The notes under the pieces were generated by a model. That model saw nothing but the letters and a program-made list of their open reading frames with translations, searched no databases and was not told the origin of the DNA. Positions 32,936-45,354 of a DNA stretch of 64,000 nucleotides are shown here, piece after piece (positions within the stretch are counted from its first letter, which is position 1; each line of letters begins with the position of its first letter). This stretch comes from Agelas oroides (taxonomy: Eukaryota > Porifera > Demospongiae > Agelasida > Agelasidae), in assembly GCA_949130485.1 (NCBI GenBank), contig OX422193.1:1309501-1373500 (forward strand), given 5' to 3'. Made by a program: the position numbers and the translations under genes.

Positions 32936-35900
32936 GTAAGTGTTTAGTGTCTAGAATGAGTCACTGTTGTCTTTATAAAGTACCTTATACTAGAAAATGT
33001 AGAACGTTGTGGGGGTGAGCCTGAGCAAGCAGCTACTATGGCTACACATGAATAGACTAAGCTTCACGCTGAAATCATGAGGTGAATCACTAGCGTTTAT
33101 GAGTGTCGTTTATGCATGACGCTTACCTGAAGCAATCTCAACCCCGCATGTCATTTTGTACGGTCTGCGAGCAGCCTGCCGTTGATGCCGGGTCGGTCCG
33201 TAGCTGCTGTGACAAAAAATAAAAGAAGTAAGGTGCCATGCGTGCTTCAACTTGAGCCGTCTCTGCTATGGTTGCCGACGCTGCACTCTGGCAGTAGCCT
33301 AGCATTGCCCTTCACCTATTGAGGCTACCTATTGTTCAATTTTCAGGAAATATTTAAATGCGAATTTAAAATATACGCAAGCAAGCATAGATAGCTAGCT
33401 AGATACACACACACTTCCGCAATGCAGTCCCACTAGTGTGGGGCTCGCTCAGGCTCGTCCCAATAAGAATTCAGTCCCCCTACATGAATAGTGTAATTCA
33501 ATTTGAGTTCAAAAAAGAAACAAAGCTTGCGGAGCTGATAATTACGACCCATTAACTGTGATTCTCTGTTGCCAGAGTCACAGTCTCGGGGACAGTAGAT
33601 AAAGTTGCAAGAATTTTTGTGTTGTTGTGATAGCCTCAAACTTAGGTAATTTTTGGGTGTTGGGGGGAAGGGGTGGGAGGACGCGGAATGAACCAGCTGA
33701 CTGTTATCAAGAGCGCATAAGAACGGGCAGCTAGAGTAAGAACGTGTAATTACGTAAAATTCGAAACCGGGCGGAATTTACTGCAAACACTATATAAAAA
33801 TAGTAACACGTATACGCAGCTGTGCATAGACATAAGCCATTGTTGCTAAGCACGTGATCGGGTGTTCTATTTTTAGTACGGTTCAATAATTTTGCCCAGA
33901 CTACGGCCTTCTATTGGAGTTACACACTCTTACTCTAGCCGCCCGTTCTTATATGCTCTTGCTGTTATGCATAGCACTTCAGCACCCATTCATTGTTTTC
34001 TTGAGCTCCCTGTGAGTTTCCTTCTCAGCAACTTTCGTTCTGACTAACCAGACTCTGGACAAATATGTCACTAAACTGTGCTTGTCTAGCCTCATTCCCG
34101 GGCTCTGCCCAGCTTTCCGTCGCTTGCAGTACAAAAAGTGAGATTTTTGTTCGTGCATAGGAAGAACCTGAGAATGAGGCTAGGTCTTGTCAGTGGACCA
34201 ACAGCTTGATGACCTATGATCCCATGTTCTTGGAGTTGGGCGTGGCCGTTAAGTTGGTCTATCATGAGCAAAATGACAAAAATGGTCTGATCATACACAT
34301 GCTCAAGGGAACATTTTGTTTCCAGTTGTCGTAGTGAACTGAGTGGAAAGTACAAAACCACACCCCATTACTCCAGACTTCCTCTTTTCTCTCCCCACAC
34401 AGGAGGACTCTTGAGCACAACCTCAGGTGCACATGGAGGAGGTGGGTCAGTTGAATCAAGAGATGGTGGTGAGGAACTAAGTACCCCAGCAGTGAAACGT
34501 AAATGTGTGCATGAGGAAAACGGTGTGTCCCTTGTGTCAGGTTTAGGACCATCAATATATGGTGAATCAGTGACCCTACCTAGAGTTGTTACCCATCAAC
34601 ACTATCATCATCCTCAACATCATCTGGTTCAACATTCTAACTCTCAACCTCCTCTCCAAACTTTGTACCACCCACTATTTCATCCTCTCACTCAAGTTGT
34701 GCACCCACCTCCCTACCAACCTCAACCTCCTGTTCAGTCACTTACCTATCAACCTTCACACTGCCCTCCCTTCCAACCACCACTGGGGCAACCTAGTTAC
34801 CAACACACTGAGCCTATCCAGCCTCCATACCACCATCCTTCCTACCACTCTCCCAACCCACCATCCCTTCAACACTCCAACCCACCTACTAGTGAAACTC
34901 CACACCAGCAACCTCATTATCAACTTCATCAAAAGCCGTATCAACCTCCTTACCAATATCCTTTTTCCCATCGTTCACCTGTTCCACTGGGTAAACGTAC
35001 CTACCAACAACTTGGGTACCACCAACCTCCCGCCTTTCAAGCTTTCCAGTTACCTCCCCTTCAACTTCACCAAATACCCTCCCTGCCTTTTTGGCAAACC
35101 TCTTTCCAAGCCCCTGTTCAGCTTCAGCCTGTCGACTCGTATCAATCTTCTCCCTCCCAACATCCCCCTCCCCCTCACCCTGATAGCCCACTTGGAAAGT
35201 ATGCCTTATTTCTTAGAGGATATTACACACAACACCATGCACCCTGTACCAAGTGGCCTCAACTGCACACAAGAAATTACATCAACTTAGCAGTGATCAG
35301 CAATGAGTATGCTAACAGAGCAGATCTGGTGCAGTTCAGGGAGCAAACTATTCGTGGTTGTATTGATGATATTTTAGAGTGGAAGGCACCAATTAGAATG
35401 AAGGATATACTCAAACCAAACCGTATTAAAGAGAATAAGGATAAAGAACAGATTAGAGAATACCCGGTAACCCAACTTCTTATGGAAGGTGCCCCTGGCA
35501 TCGGCAAGTCCACCTTTGCATGGGAGGTGTGTCAGAAGTGGGGCCAGCACCAGCTTTTCAATGGGTATTCCCTAGTGGTCCTGTTGAAGTTTCGAGACAA
35601 GAGAGTGCACGAAGCCAGGAGTGTTTTTGAACTGTTTTACCACCCCAACCTGAAGTTGCAGTCTGATATTGTTGATCTCATTACCACAACTGGAGGCCAT
35701 GGGCTTTTACTAATCCTTGAGGGATTTGATGAGGCTCCTGCCTCAAAACGAACCATGAATTCCATTTTTGTTAGGCTGTTTAGGGGGCAAGAGCTTCCCA
35801 GGGCCACTGTGATCTTGACCACCAGACCCAGTGCTAGTGCAGAGCTTCATCAATTCTGTAATAGTGTGAATTCCCGCAGAATTGAGATAGTAGGCTTTGG

Positions 35901-37872
35901 TAAGAAGGAGATAGATGAGTACATTCGGTGTGCTTTCTCAGATGAGCAGTCACAATCAGATTTCAGTGAGTACCTCTCCCTCTATCCCCACATCCACAGC
36001 ATGATGTATGTACCACTCAACTCAGCTATAGTAACTCATGTTTATGAGTCTTGTAAGTCAAGTGGTACAGTTGTTCCCAAAACCATGACCCAGCTTTACT
36101 CATCCCTGATTAGAACCCTACTGCTCCGCTATTTGAAAGATAAAGAGGAGTACAAGGATACATGTACAAATATCAACAGTTTCAAAGATCTTCCTCAACC
36201 TGTGAGTGATCAGTTTTGTGAGATTTGTAAAATAGCACACACGGGAATCATGAGTGCCGAGACTGAGCTTATCTTCCAAGATCTTCGCAGTGACTTTGAC
36301 CCCCTGGGACTGATGCAGAGCTGTCCAGAGCTGTATGTGGACAGGGGAGCTTCTGTTTCGTATAACTTCCTTCACTTAACCATCCAAGAGTATTTAGCAG
36401 CCTACCACATTTCCCAGCAGAGCATTGATGACCAGGTAGCATTCATGAGAGAACATCTTGAAAGTGAGAAGTTGGAAGTAGTAGTGAGATTTCTAGCAGG
36501 TCTCAGTGAATTAGGAAGAGACTTGTGGGATGTCGTGAGAGGGTTTGCAACTTATGAACACTACATTAGACTTGAAATCCTGCACTGGCTCTTTGAGTCT
36601 CAAGATTCTTCAGCAATCACCAGTGTCCTTGGTTCTGGCTGTGTGAGCTTTGCCTGTTATAGTAAACTGCCATTTGATTGGTATGTTCTGGGGCATTGCA
36701 TTGCTCACAGCAGTTGTGAGTGGAAGCTTGAGTTGCAGGACTGTGAGCTGGAATCAGTTGAACTATTTCTGAGAGCATTAAACCTCCAGCAGGGCCAGTG
36801 TCAGTTGTCATCAACAGGGAAGATCAAGGAGATGTGCTTGAGTTATGAAGATGAGCCTGACCCAGCTGTTGCTCATTTGTTAGTAGATAACATGGCACAA
36901 ATGTCAGTGTTTCACAACCTCACTCATCTTAGTTTGAGCTTATGTGACCTTACATCAGAAACCTGCAACCTCTTGTCCAGACACACTGACTTGTTACTAC
37001 ACCTTGAGTACCTGAACCTTAGTGACTTTGGCAGAGGAGGTGCAGTGAATCTCATCACATCTCTCACTAAGTTTAGTACCATCAGAGAACTGAACTTGAG
37101 AGAGACTGATATTGGTTTTGAGGACTGCAAGGCCTTGAGTGAGTTGCTGGCTAGTTCCAAGTACATAGAAGTGCTTGATATTCAGGATTATGAAGATGAC
37201 ATTGATGATGCATTTAAATTATCACCTGATAGTGTTAGTTTCATTGTTGATGGTCTTTCTCACAATACCTCTCTTGAGAAACTGTACATGAGTCAGACCA
37301 ACTTCAGTTCAGAGAATGTATTCCACCTTGCATCAGTGCTGAGAGCAAACACCAGGTTGAAGGAGTTGTACATTGGGTGGTGCAAAATTCAGAGTAGTGA
37401 TTCTGTCCACCTAGCAAAGGCACTAGAAGAAAACACCACTACCCAACTACAAACCCTGTTGCTGGAGGGTAATTCAATTGGATCAGAAGGTGCAGTTGCT
37501 TTTGCCGACATGTTAGCTACAAACAAGAGCTTGGCTGAACTCAACATGAGTAAGTGCAGCATCCAAGGTGAAGGTGTTGTCTGTCTGGCAGAGGCATTGG
37601 AAAAAAATTTCACTGTGAGGGAGTTTTACATTAGTAACAATCTAATTGGATCAGAAGGTGCAGTTGCTTTTGCTAGTATGCTTAAGAAGAATCAGTGTCT
37701 AAAGACACTAGGCCTCGGTGATGACAGTGTTGGTGTTGATGGTGCCTTAGAACTGATTGAGAGTCTGAAACACAATACAACACTGGAGAAACTCGGGCTT
37801 TCAAAGAAATGCAAACCACCCTCATTTTCTACACTAGACAAAACACTGCAAGACCGTGTCAAGTTCTGGTAA
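32632..37872 (+). CDS. NLR unit B: CARD-like Death-fold, NACHT, LRR receptor (2 exons, about 1257 aa)
   Basis: Exons 32632-32935 and 34403-37872 join in phase 1 (A|GA) to a complete frame. Residues about 13-100 form a CARD/Death-fold-like helical domain (REHYSSLYHAIQDPLSLAAR onward). Then follow a Gly/Ser linker, a His/Pro/Gln/Tyr-rich low-complexity region (about residues 148-365), and a NACHT with P-loop GAPGIGKST at about 464, Walker B ILEGFDEAP and TTRPSAS. The C-terminus has roughly eight ribonuclease-inhibitor-like LRRs, including two IGSEGAVAFA modules. Family knowledge: such NLRs are cytosolic STAND ATPases that oligomerise on sensing ligand and signal through homotypic Death-fold contacts. 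The start ATG sits in CATGGCGA context. All domains are open, so it is probably functional. Confidence 0.85.
33708..33961. mobile_element. 254-bp palindromic MITE (CAAGAGCGCATAAGAACGGG family)
   Basis: The ends CAAGAGCGCATAAGAACGGG and its near reverse complement are flanked by CTGTTAT on both sides. Other copies are at 56270-56523 (same duplication block) and 42787-43043. Confidence 0.82.
34087..34182. mobile_element. MITE, CCTCGTTCCCAGGC family (unit B copy)
   Basis: TAGCCTCATTCCCGGGC...ACCTGAGAATGAGGCTA, shared by position with units A and C; GTCTTGTC lies on both sides. Confidence 0.8.
34403..37872 (+). CDS. Unit B exon 2: His/Pro/Gln-rich region, NACHT and LRRs
   Basis: One 3.47-kb exon from CCACACAG to TAA. 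P-loop at 35488-35514; LRRs from about 36.9 kb. Compared with unit C it has a different loop after PNR (IKENKDKEQIREYP) and small changes in nearly every LRR loop, while the NACHT core between 35.9 and 36.4 kb is almost identical. Confidence 0.88.
34560..35210 (+). repeat. His/Pro/Gln-rich low-complexity coding region, unit B
   Basis: Degenerate CAACCTCCTTACCAACC-type repeats encode YQPP/HPPP/QPPY runs. It is absent from unit A, where the flanking residues (SLV...DTPLEKYADFL) are directly joined. Confidence 0.8.
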
Positions 37873-37899
37873 CTATTCCTCCGCCATGCAAGTTGACTT

Positions 37900-38260
37900 T
37901 TGGTGTACATAACTAGTTCTCAGTTGACTCATTCACTTCACAGCACATCACCGCACGAACACAAGGGAGAACTCTCTCCTGTTGGTTTCCATGACAACAA
38001 CAGGAACAGCACACTGAAAGATCTCTTTATGACCCCCAAGTTAACCAATGAGATTGTTGTGATGGTGACTACAAGCGTTATTTGAGTGAGTGTGATCAAG
38101 CCCCACACTGACGAGAAGTGTACATAACTTTGTAAGTGGAAGTGACTCACTACCATCTGATTTAGACGACAGCACATCCCCATCTAGAAGATAATCTCGG
38201 AATTTGTCCTGATAGTGAACTACAGTGTACCACTAACCAATCACAGTAAGTGACAACAAG
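37900..38260 (+). other. Conserved block downstream of the NLR stop, unit B
   Basis: Almost base-for-base identical with 61236-61595 after unit C, and related to 25858-26300 after unit A. A short frame STSPHEHKGELSPVGFHDNN lies behind a CTTCACAG acceptor-like site. It may be a 3' UTR or an alternative last exon; the near identity only shows recent duplication. Confidence 0.45.
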
Positions 38261-38557
38261 TATGTGAGGCTGTATGTTTGCAAGAGTATATGTGCATGGT
38301 TTCTGCATATCAGTAGGTACACGTTTTTGCGTGTGTGTGTTCATGCTTGTGTATGTGTGGTGTATGTGTTTATGTGTGTTTGTGTGCGTGTGCATGCTGA
38401 GTGAGTACGTGTGTGCGTGTGTGCGTGCATGCATGTGTATGTATGTGTGATAACCATTGAATGTCACTGCTGTGTACATGTCTGCATGTACGTATATATG
38501 CATGCGTTCTACTTACTGCACACATACATTCCAATTAATGCACACACACACACACAG

Positions 38558-38669
38558 TAATGTTCTGACATTGCTGCTAGTGTATCCAGATTCTACAGAC
38601 CTATGGAGCCAACTTTGGAGTGAAGAGTGTACATGGGGCCACACCCATGCACAAAGCAGCTGCCAGTGG
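38558..38669 (+). pseudogene. Ankyrin-like exon, unit B (small deletion)
   Basis: Homologous to 61912-62037 but missing TGGAGTCTCTGCAGTG before TATCCAGATT. The end CATGCACAAAGCAGCTGCCAG TGG|GTACGT is intact. Confidence 0.55.
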
Positions 38670-38720
38670 GTACGTAGGTCCATCAGTCCATCTCTGTACG
38701 TTGACTTGTGGATTTTAGTT

Positions 38721-39700
38721 TGTGATAGAGCCATCCCAGGACAATCTTAGAACAATCCCAGGATGTTATTCTCACCAATGTGTGTATGTGATAGAGCCAT
38801 CCCGGGACAATCTTAGAACAATCCCACGATGTTATTCTCAACAATGTGATAGAGTCATCCCGGGACAATCTTAGAACAATCCCAGGATGTTATTCTCACC
38901 AATGTGTGTAGGTGATAGAGCCATCCCGGGACAATCTTAGAACAATCTCATGATGTTATTCTCACCAATGTGATAGAGCCATCCCGGGACAATCTTAGAA
39001 CAATCCCATGATGTTATTCTCACCAATGTGATAGAGCCATCCCGGGACAATCTTAGAACAATCCCATGATGTTATTCTCACCAATGTGATAGAGCCATCC
39101 CGGGACAATCTTAGAACAATCCCATGATGTTATTCTCACCAATGTGATAGAGCCATCCCGGGACAATCTTAGAACAATCCCATGATGTTATTCTCACCAA
39201 TGTGATAGAGCCATCCCAGGACAATCTTAGAACAATCCCATGATGTACGTTATTCTCACCAATGTGATAAAGCCATCCCGGGACAATCTTAAAACAATCC
39301 CATGATGTTATTCTCACCAATGTGATAGAGCCATCCCGGAACAATCTTAGAACAATCCCATGATGTTATTCTCACCAATGTGATAGAGCCATCCCGGAAC
39401 AATCTTAGAACAATCCCATGATGTTATTCTCACCAATGTGATAGAGCCATCCCGGGACAATCTTAGAACAATCTCATGATGTTATTCTCACCAATGTGTG
39501 TGTATGTGATAGAGTCATCCCGGGACAATCTTAGAACAATCCCATGATGTTATTCTCACCAATGTGTGTATGTGATAGAGCCATCCCGGGACAATCTTAG
39601 AACAATCCCATGATGTTATTCTCACCAATGTGTGTATGTGATAGAGCCATCCCGGGACAATCTTAGAACAATCTCATGATGTTATTCTTACCAATGTGTG
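38721..39700. repeat. 58/66-bp minisatellite between ankyrin exons, unit B
   Basis: About 17 copies of GTGATAGAGCCATCCCGGGA... with length variants carrying GTGTGTAT. It fills the intron between the two ankyrin-like exons. Confidence 0.95.
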
Positions 39701-39894
39701 TATGCATATGGGAGTTGGGGGGAGTGAAGTGAGTGTAAATTTGAGAAACAGAACTGTTTAGAAGACAGCTGCCATTCATTGACACTCTCCCTGCTTATAG
39801 GCCTTGACATGACATGTCCTGGTATTCTCCCTCCACCCCACAATTGAAGAGAGTGCTATAAAGTGTCCCACGACAACCCTCTGATTCCTCCCAG

Positions 39895-40035
39895 AGAGAT
39901 CCTAGAAATCCCTGACTCTCAGCTTCCAGTTATTCTTGTGCGTGCAGTGCAAGCCAACAACCTCAAGACCTGTCATACTCTCATCCAGGGAGGAGCCGTG
40001 TCGACTCATGCATACTTGTATTCTTGACAATGAAG
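39895..40035 (+). pseudogene. Second ankyrin-like exon, unit B
   Basis: Same structure as in unit A: CCTCCCAG acceptor, EILEIPDSQLPVILVRAVQA NNLKTCHTLIQGGAVSTHA, stop, GTAGTG donor. Confidence 0.5.
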
Positions 40036-40366
40036 GTAGTGAGTGTTTAGTTGCTCCTCAACTTCCTCTAGCACTTTGTGGTTACCAGCCAGGCCATACA
40101 GAATGTTCTTGTGTCAACTTTACTGGTGTCCACAAACACTCCTCGTTCCCTTTTCTGTCCCTCTCCTCTATTTATCGAGTAAATTTTGTGCAGTTCAAGT
40201 ACTAAAAATTTGTCTGCTTTTACTAGTGACTGATACTTAGGGAACGTCACTGACTACTTGAAGGCAAAGCTACATGACAGATCAAGAGAACAGGTCTGAT
40301 AATTGCATTCTTGGCACAGTAATTGTACATTTGCTGAAGTGACGTTTGCTACTAGCTTCTCTCCCT

Positions 40367-40945
40367 CTCCTTCCCAGATGAACCTCGTCCACATCGTGCT
40401 CCCCTCCCCAGATGAACCTCATCCACGTGGTGCTCTCCTCCCCAGATGAACCTCGTCCGTGTGGTGCTCTCCTCCCCAGATGAACCTGGTCTGCATGGTG
40501 CTCTCCTCCCCGGATGAACCTGGCCCGCGTGGTGCTCTCCTCCCCGGATGAACCTGGTCCGCATGGTGCTCTCCTCCCCAGATGAACCTTGTCCACGTGG
40601 TGCTCTCCTCCCCGGATGAACCTCGTCCACGTGGTGCTCTCCTCCCCAGATGAACCTCGTCCGTGTGGTGCTCTCCTCCCCAGATGAACCTGGCCCGCGT
40701 GGTGCTCTCCTCCCCGGATGAACCTGGTCCACGTGGTGCTCTCCTCCCCAGATGAACCTTGTCCACGTGGTGCTCTCCTCCCCGGATGAACCTCGTCCAC
40801 GTGGTGCTCTCCTCCCCAGATGAACCTCGTCTGTGTGGTGCTCTCCTCCCCAGATGAACCTCGTCCATGTGGTGCTCTCCTCCCCAGATGAACCTTGTCC
40901 ACGTGGTGCTCTCCTCCCCAGATGAACCTCGTCCGTGTGGTGGTG
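40367..40945. repeat. 33-bp minisatellite (CCAGATGAACCTCGTCCACG family)
   Basis: About 17 units of CCCAGATGAACCTCGTCCAC GTGGTGCTCTCCT. A single ancestral unit is recognisable at 26690-26715 and 26980-26996 (CCCCAGATGAACCT), so the array is private to unit B. Minus-strand open frames are a unit-length artefact. Confidence 0.93.
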
Positions 40946-41418
40946 GGTGCATATGTGGAATTTGTGTGGAGTAGTGGACTGCTACATACATGTTTGTAAC
41001 TGATCACAGCAACAGTGATGGCGAATGTGTGAGTGTACATGTGTATGTGTGCATGGTGTGTGCATATGTACGCGTGTGCATGATAGTATATGCTTGTCTG
41101 TAGATATATTGATGTCTGTTTGAATATGTCCATACTGCAAGCGATGAAAAACTGGATGGTGGGAAGGCCTGAGAACGAGGCTATATGCTTGGTACTTTGC
41201 CCTCATCCAGGCCCAGGCTGTGCGCCCATCCCACCTTTGGTACTGTTTATGGTTTTATCCCTTGTCTGGTCAGTATTCCAACAAACATGAACAGTTCCTA
41301 TAGCGTATGTAACAACACATGAATATTGCTTTATAGTTCAATACATGAATATAACCAGAGTTCCACCCCTTGTCTTGCACAAAAATGCAATTACTATAAT
41401 ACCATAGGACATGAATAT

Positions 41419-41620
41419 TGCTGATACGGTAGTAAGACCACCATAGGAGAGCAACAACAACCTGTAGCTTGCACTGGTACAGTAGCAGCACCACCAGGAG
41501 AGCAACAACAACCTGTAGCTTGCACTGGTACAGTAGCAGCACCACCAGGAGAGCAACAACAACCTGTAGCTTGCACTGGTACAGTAGTAGCACCACTAGG
41601 AGAGCAACAAGCTTGTCAGA
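41419..41620. repeat. 51-bp minisatellite
   Basis: Three to four units of GCACTGGTACAGTAGCAGCA CCACCAGGAGAGCAACAACA ACCTGTAGCTT. Confidence 0.92.
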
Positions 41621-41754
41621 CCTCCTCTGGTTTGCGTGTGTGCAAGTGTGTGAGTGTGTGTAGTAGGAAACGTGCATGTGTGTGAACATGTAAGTTCAAA
41701 CATGTTTGAACTTACACTATAAATAGGAGATGTCATTTGCCACTTCTTCTACCA

Positions 41755-41945
41755 TTTGTGCTTAGGCCGTGACCTGACATGACCTGACTGTTTTCCACTT
41801 GGCAATTGAAATCTGACTCTCAGCTTCCAGTTCTTCTTGTGCATGCAGTACAAACCAACAACCTCAAGACCTGTCACACTCTCATCCAGGGAGGAGCCGT
41901 GTTGACTCATGCATACTTGCATTCTTGACAATGAAGGTAGTGAGT
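41755..41945 (+). pseudogene. Extra partial copy of the second ankyrin-like exon
   Basis: GAAATCTGACTCTCAGCTTCC ... ACTCTCATCCAGGGAGGAGC CGTGTTGACTCATGCATACTTG ... GAAGGTAGTGAG repeats the exon at 39895-40035 with deletions, 1.8 kb further on. Confidence 0.55.
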
Positions 41946-42786
41946 TATATTTGTTATTTTCTCTTCATGCTCACTCTGTGGTTACCAGCTAGCTAGACTA
42001 TGCTGTTCTTGCATCAGCTCAAATGTGACAGTCCCCGGTAGGAATCAAAGATTGTTCCATCACGTGTTACATCACCTGGCTGTGTTTAATTGAAATGCTT
42101 TTAATCACTGAATTCCTATTAAGGACGGGGATAATGCATAATTGCTGAGCGCATTAGTCCGAGGCTCTGAATGAGGGATATATTCTCAGGATCTACATAT
42201 GTATGTACGTACATAGCGGTCACGGAATGTCAATTTGCGGTCACGTTTGGAATGTCGATTTGTGCTCATGCTCAGGAACTCTGGCATCACTGATATGTGC
42301 ATTACACGATGACGTCGATGGAGGATGGAGTTGGGAGGGACAACGTTTCGTGGTGATTGAGGACGGGGAGGACAGCACGGCTAGGCCTTCGCAACATACC
42401 TATTTGGCGTAGTCAATTGCAGAAACGAGTACTGAACACAGCCGACGGCTGGCGACTCTGGGACCAAAAAAAGCACAGAGGTCAGTCCACTGTAGAAGCC
42501 AAGAGAGCAAGAAGAGAACGAGAAAGAGTTCAAAAGTAGAAAGCACGTACTGGAGAGTCTTTACAAGCCAGGTATTGTTCTTTTGGCTCCCACTAAACCA
42601 GCAGCAGACAATTTCTAGCTGACACGTACCTGCCCCCCCCCCACCCACCCGCATGCACAATGTGCATATGCACTGGCGCATGGCGCAGCGCGAGGCATCA
42701 TACGCATGCATACTCCTAGTATTAACACATCTTTGTCGCACATATGAGCTCAATCTCCCCACCCATACATCTGTACTGTATGCTTG

Positions 42787-43043
42787 CAAGAGTGCATAAG
42801 AACAGGCAGCTTGAGTAAGAGTGTCTAACTCAATAGAATTTGGAATTTACTGCCAGTACTAAAGATAGTAACACGTACTGTGCAGTTGTGTATAGACATG
42901 AGTGATTGTTGCTAAGCACATGACCCGGTTTTCTATTTTAATTTAGCATAGTTCAATATAATTTTGACTGGACTATGGGCTTCTATTGGAGTTACACGCT
43001 CTTACTCGAGCCGCCCGTTCGTATGCGCTCTTATGCACTCTTG
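42787..43043. mobile_element. 257-bp palindromic MITE (CAAGAGTGCATAAGAAC family)
   Basis: Diverged third copy of the element at 33708-33961; TGCTTG flanks both ends. Confidence 0.75.
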
Positions 43044-44042
43044 TGCTTGTTATTTATTGATGTCTAATATTGCATGTGTATGATGGAAATAGCTTCCAGA
43101 CACTTGATACTCCATTTAGTGCTCACTTCACCTCCACCTACAGTTGCATTGCACCATTGGAGCCTGATTGTGTCTCCATCACGGGACTTTCCCTTCCCTT
43201 TCAAGTGGCTCCAGGAGAGGGTGTGAGCAGTCACTGGATACTGGCCTGGGTCATGTGATCCCTCCACAGAGACATATGCCAGGAGATCTGTAGACTCGGC
43301 TGACTGAAACCAAGGTGCTTCACAATGTGATATACTGTATGACTGAGATTCATGTGTGTTCACTGCATGTAGCTATATCGGTGCATCTCCCCAAGGTTTA
43401 TGAAAGATGTAACTATCACCGTAGGGCATGGCGGGGAATACTATGCACACTTAGAGCACAGTTGTTTGCAACCATATACTGCATTAAGAAAATTTCCAAA
43501 TGTAAGTGCTGAAGAGTTTCTCTAATCAGTGTGCATCCATGTTGCTGTTGAGAAGTGCCACATCATGCACATACATGTAATATAGAACTTGTATGGTATG
43601 AGTCTGTCCCATACTCTCCTGTTCTTCACACATTCTCTCACATGTATCTACCTCTCTGCCTCTTTCTCATGCTCCCGTACACAACAAGTGAACGAGGAGA
43701 GGGACCACCTCCTCTCACATGCCCTCCCTCCATCCACTCAGGAACAGTTGTGATGCCACCATTCTCCTCTAAGAGATCACCACCTCTCAGAGGGTCATCC
43801 AACACACATCATGGGGAGCACCAGAAAGAAGATACACACAGATCCCTGAAGGACGCCAGTGCCCTTATAATGGAAAGTTCAGGTATGTAAGAACTCCTCA
43901 AACATAATCATTATGTAAGCTGCTTGATTTATGGTCTTTTCCAATCAGACCATCTTGATGGTGGTCTGATTGGATGTACATGTACCTTCAAACCTTATCC
44001 TGGGGGTGTTATCATGGATGTTCTCTCTCACATACTGTACAG

Positions 44043-44191
44043 GTGGAGCAGACAGAATTTGAGGATGAGAAGGAATGTTTATTGGTTGTGGGTTGTACGA
44101 AGGCAATTGATGAGAGTACTCTGGAGGAGGCGAAAGAACTGAACAAGAGTAGGAATATGTCGGTGTTTCTTGGAGACAAGCTTCCCAATAT
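44043..44191 (+). pseudogene. SMARCA4/BRG1-like exon before the bromodomain
   Basis: After TGTACAG: VEQTEFEDEKE, then AIDESTLEEAKELNKSRN, ending at GTGAGT. This parallels VERLTCEEEEEK and AIEEGTLEEIEEEVRQKK of SMARCA4 with a deletion between. It would follow directly on the exon at 30390-30494 of the other block. Open throughout, but no complete gene surrounds it. Confidence 0.6.
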
Positions 44192-44486
44192 GTGAGTGAG
44201 AGAGGGAATGCTGGGGAGTGGGTGAGTGTTGTGTAGTGAGGGGGAGATGGGATGTGAGGGGATGCTGTGTGGTGGTGAGGGAGGTGTGCAGGGGAAATGA
44301 GTGAGGGTGACAGTGAGGTATGTATTAGAGTGTACAAGGGTAAGGGGTATATAGTTGGGAGTGTGTGTGTGTGTGAGGGGGGGGGGGGGGGTGCAAGAGA
44401 GGGAGAGGGAGTATAGGCTGGTGGAGGGTATGTAGGGGAGAGGGAGTACAGTGTGGTATGCACACATACATGTTCTTTGTGCCCAG

Positions 44487-44694
44487 TTACTGAAGCGTCC
44501 CTGGCCAGTGGTAGTGCAGAACCCTCGCAAGTTGACACACATGATACTCAAGCTCTGGGAGTTGAGCGTAGAGGTCAAGAACAGTTCTGGGATCAGTGGT
44601 ATCTTCATGGTGTTGTTGACGAGGAGGGAGCTGCCAGAGTATTACCAGATCATCAAGAAATCCATCGACCTCAAGAAGATAAAGGTTTGTAGAT
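44487..44694 (+). pseudogene. SMARCA4/BRG1-like bromodomain exon (helix Z and ZA loop)
   Basis: Open exon between GTGCCCAG and GTTTGT: KLTHMILKLWELSVEVKNSS then FMVLLTRRELPEYYQIIKKS and IDLKKIK. SMARCA4 reads [27 protein letters not shown], so the family is clear. The conserved Pro in KP(V/I)D is Ser here. Possibly expressed as a fragment, but the following exon is damaged. Confidence 0.75.
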
Positions 44695-45204
44695 GTGTGT
44701 GTGTGTCAGTGCATGCATACAGGTTTGCGTGTGTGAGTATAGGGTATGAGTACATGTGTATTGTGAGTAAGTGGATTTCCCCGTTTTTTGTTCTTCAGTT
44801 TGCATTCAGTATTAATACATGGAAGCGGCAGATCGTCAAAAAAAAAACAGCTAGGGAAGGCCTCGGAACACTTATCACATGAATGATGTCAGGTAGACGC
44901 AAGGTGGACATAGGGATGAGTGGTCCACATTCAAAGAACGTACTAGACTTCATCATTGAGCACTCTGTCGTTAGACCCAGACGTTCACAAGATCAAGAGT
45001 ATTCTGCCAGTAAGAAACCTGCTCTCAGGTTTATTGCACACAAATTTGTAGTTGGGCACTGCCCCCCATGTCCACCTTGCATCATGTCAGGTGGTAAGTG
45101 TTCCCAGGCCTTTCCCATTTATTGTGCTCTTCCGCTTCTGTGTACTACACTGAACGCAAATAAAAAAAACTGGGGGAGCTAGGCCTGGGAACAAGGCTAC
45201 ATGT

Positions 45205-45260
45205 ATGTTGCTCAGTGGTAAGAGAAAATGAAGGTCGGTAGTTCAATTCTCTCAAAAGTG
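45205..45260 (+). ncRNA. tRNA-derived SINE-like fragment
   Basis: TTGCTCAGTGGTAAGAG (A-box-like) followed after 21 bases by GGTAGTTCAATTCTC (B-box-like). No full cloverleaf is possible; probably a SINE remnant. Confidence 0.3.
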
Positions 45261-45354
45261 GCTTGTGGTTTCCCCCCTTCACTTCTTCTGCTTCCTTTAC
45301 CTTCCCTCTCTCCCTTTCTCTTTCCCTCCCATCATATCATTCCTCCCTTCTCAG

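Noticed and set aside
40282..41133. 283-codon minus-strand ORF with DEVHLGRRAPRG repeats
   Set aside because: Unit length of 33 bp keeps all frames open. The array is private to unit B and interrupts no recognisable gene.
43070..43890. Open stretches (SITGLSLPFQVAPGEGVSSH; SKRSPPLRGSSNTHHGEHQK) between the ankyrin and SMARCA4-like remnants
   Set aside because: Possibly old exons, and the second ends at a good GTATGT donor. I recognise no family and the stretches are broken by stops in the frames needed to join neighbours, so no gene is claimed.
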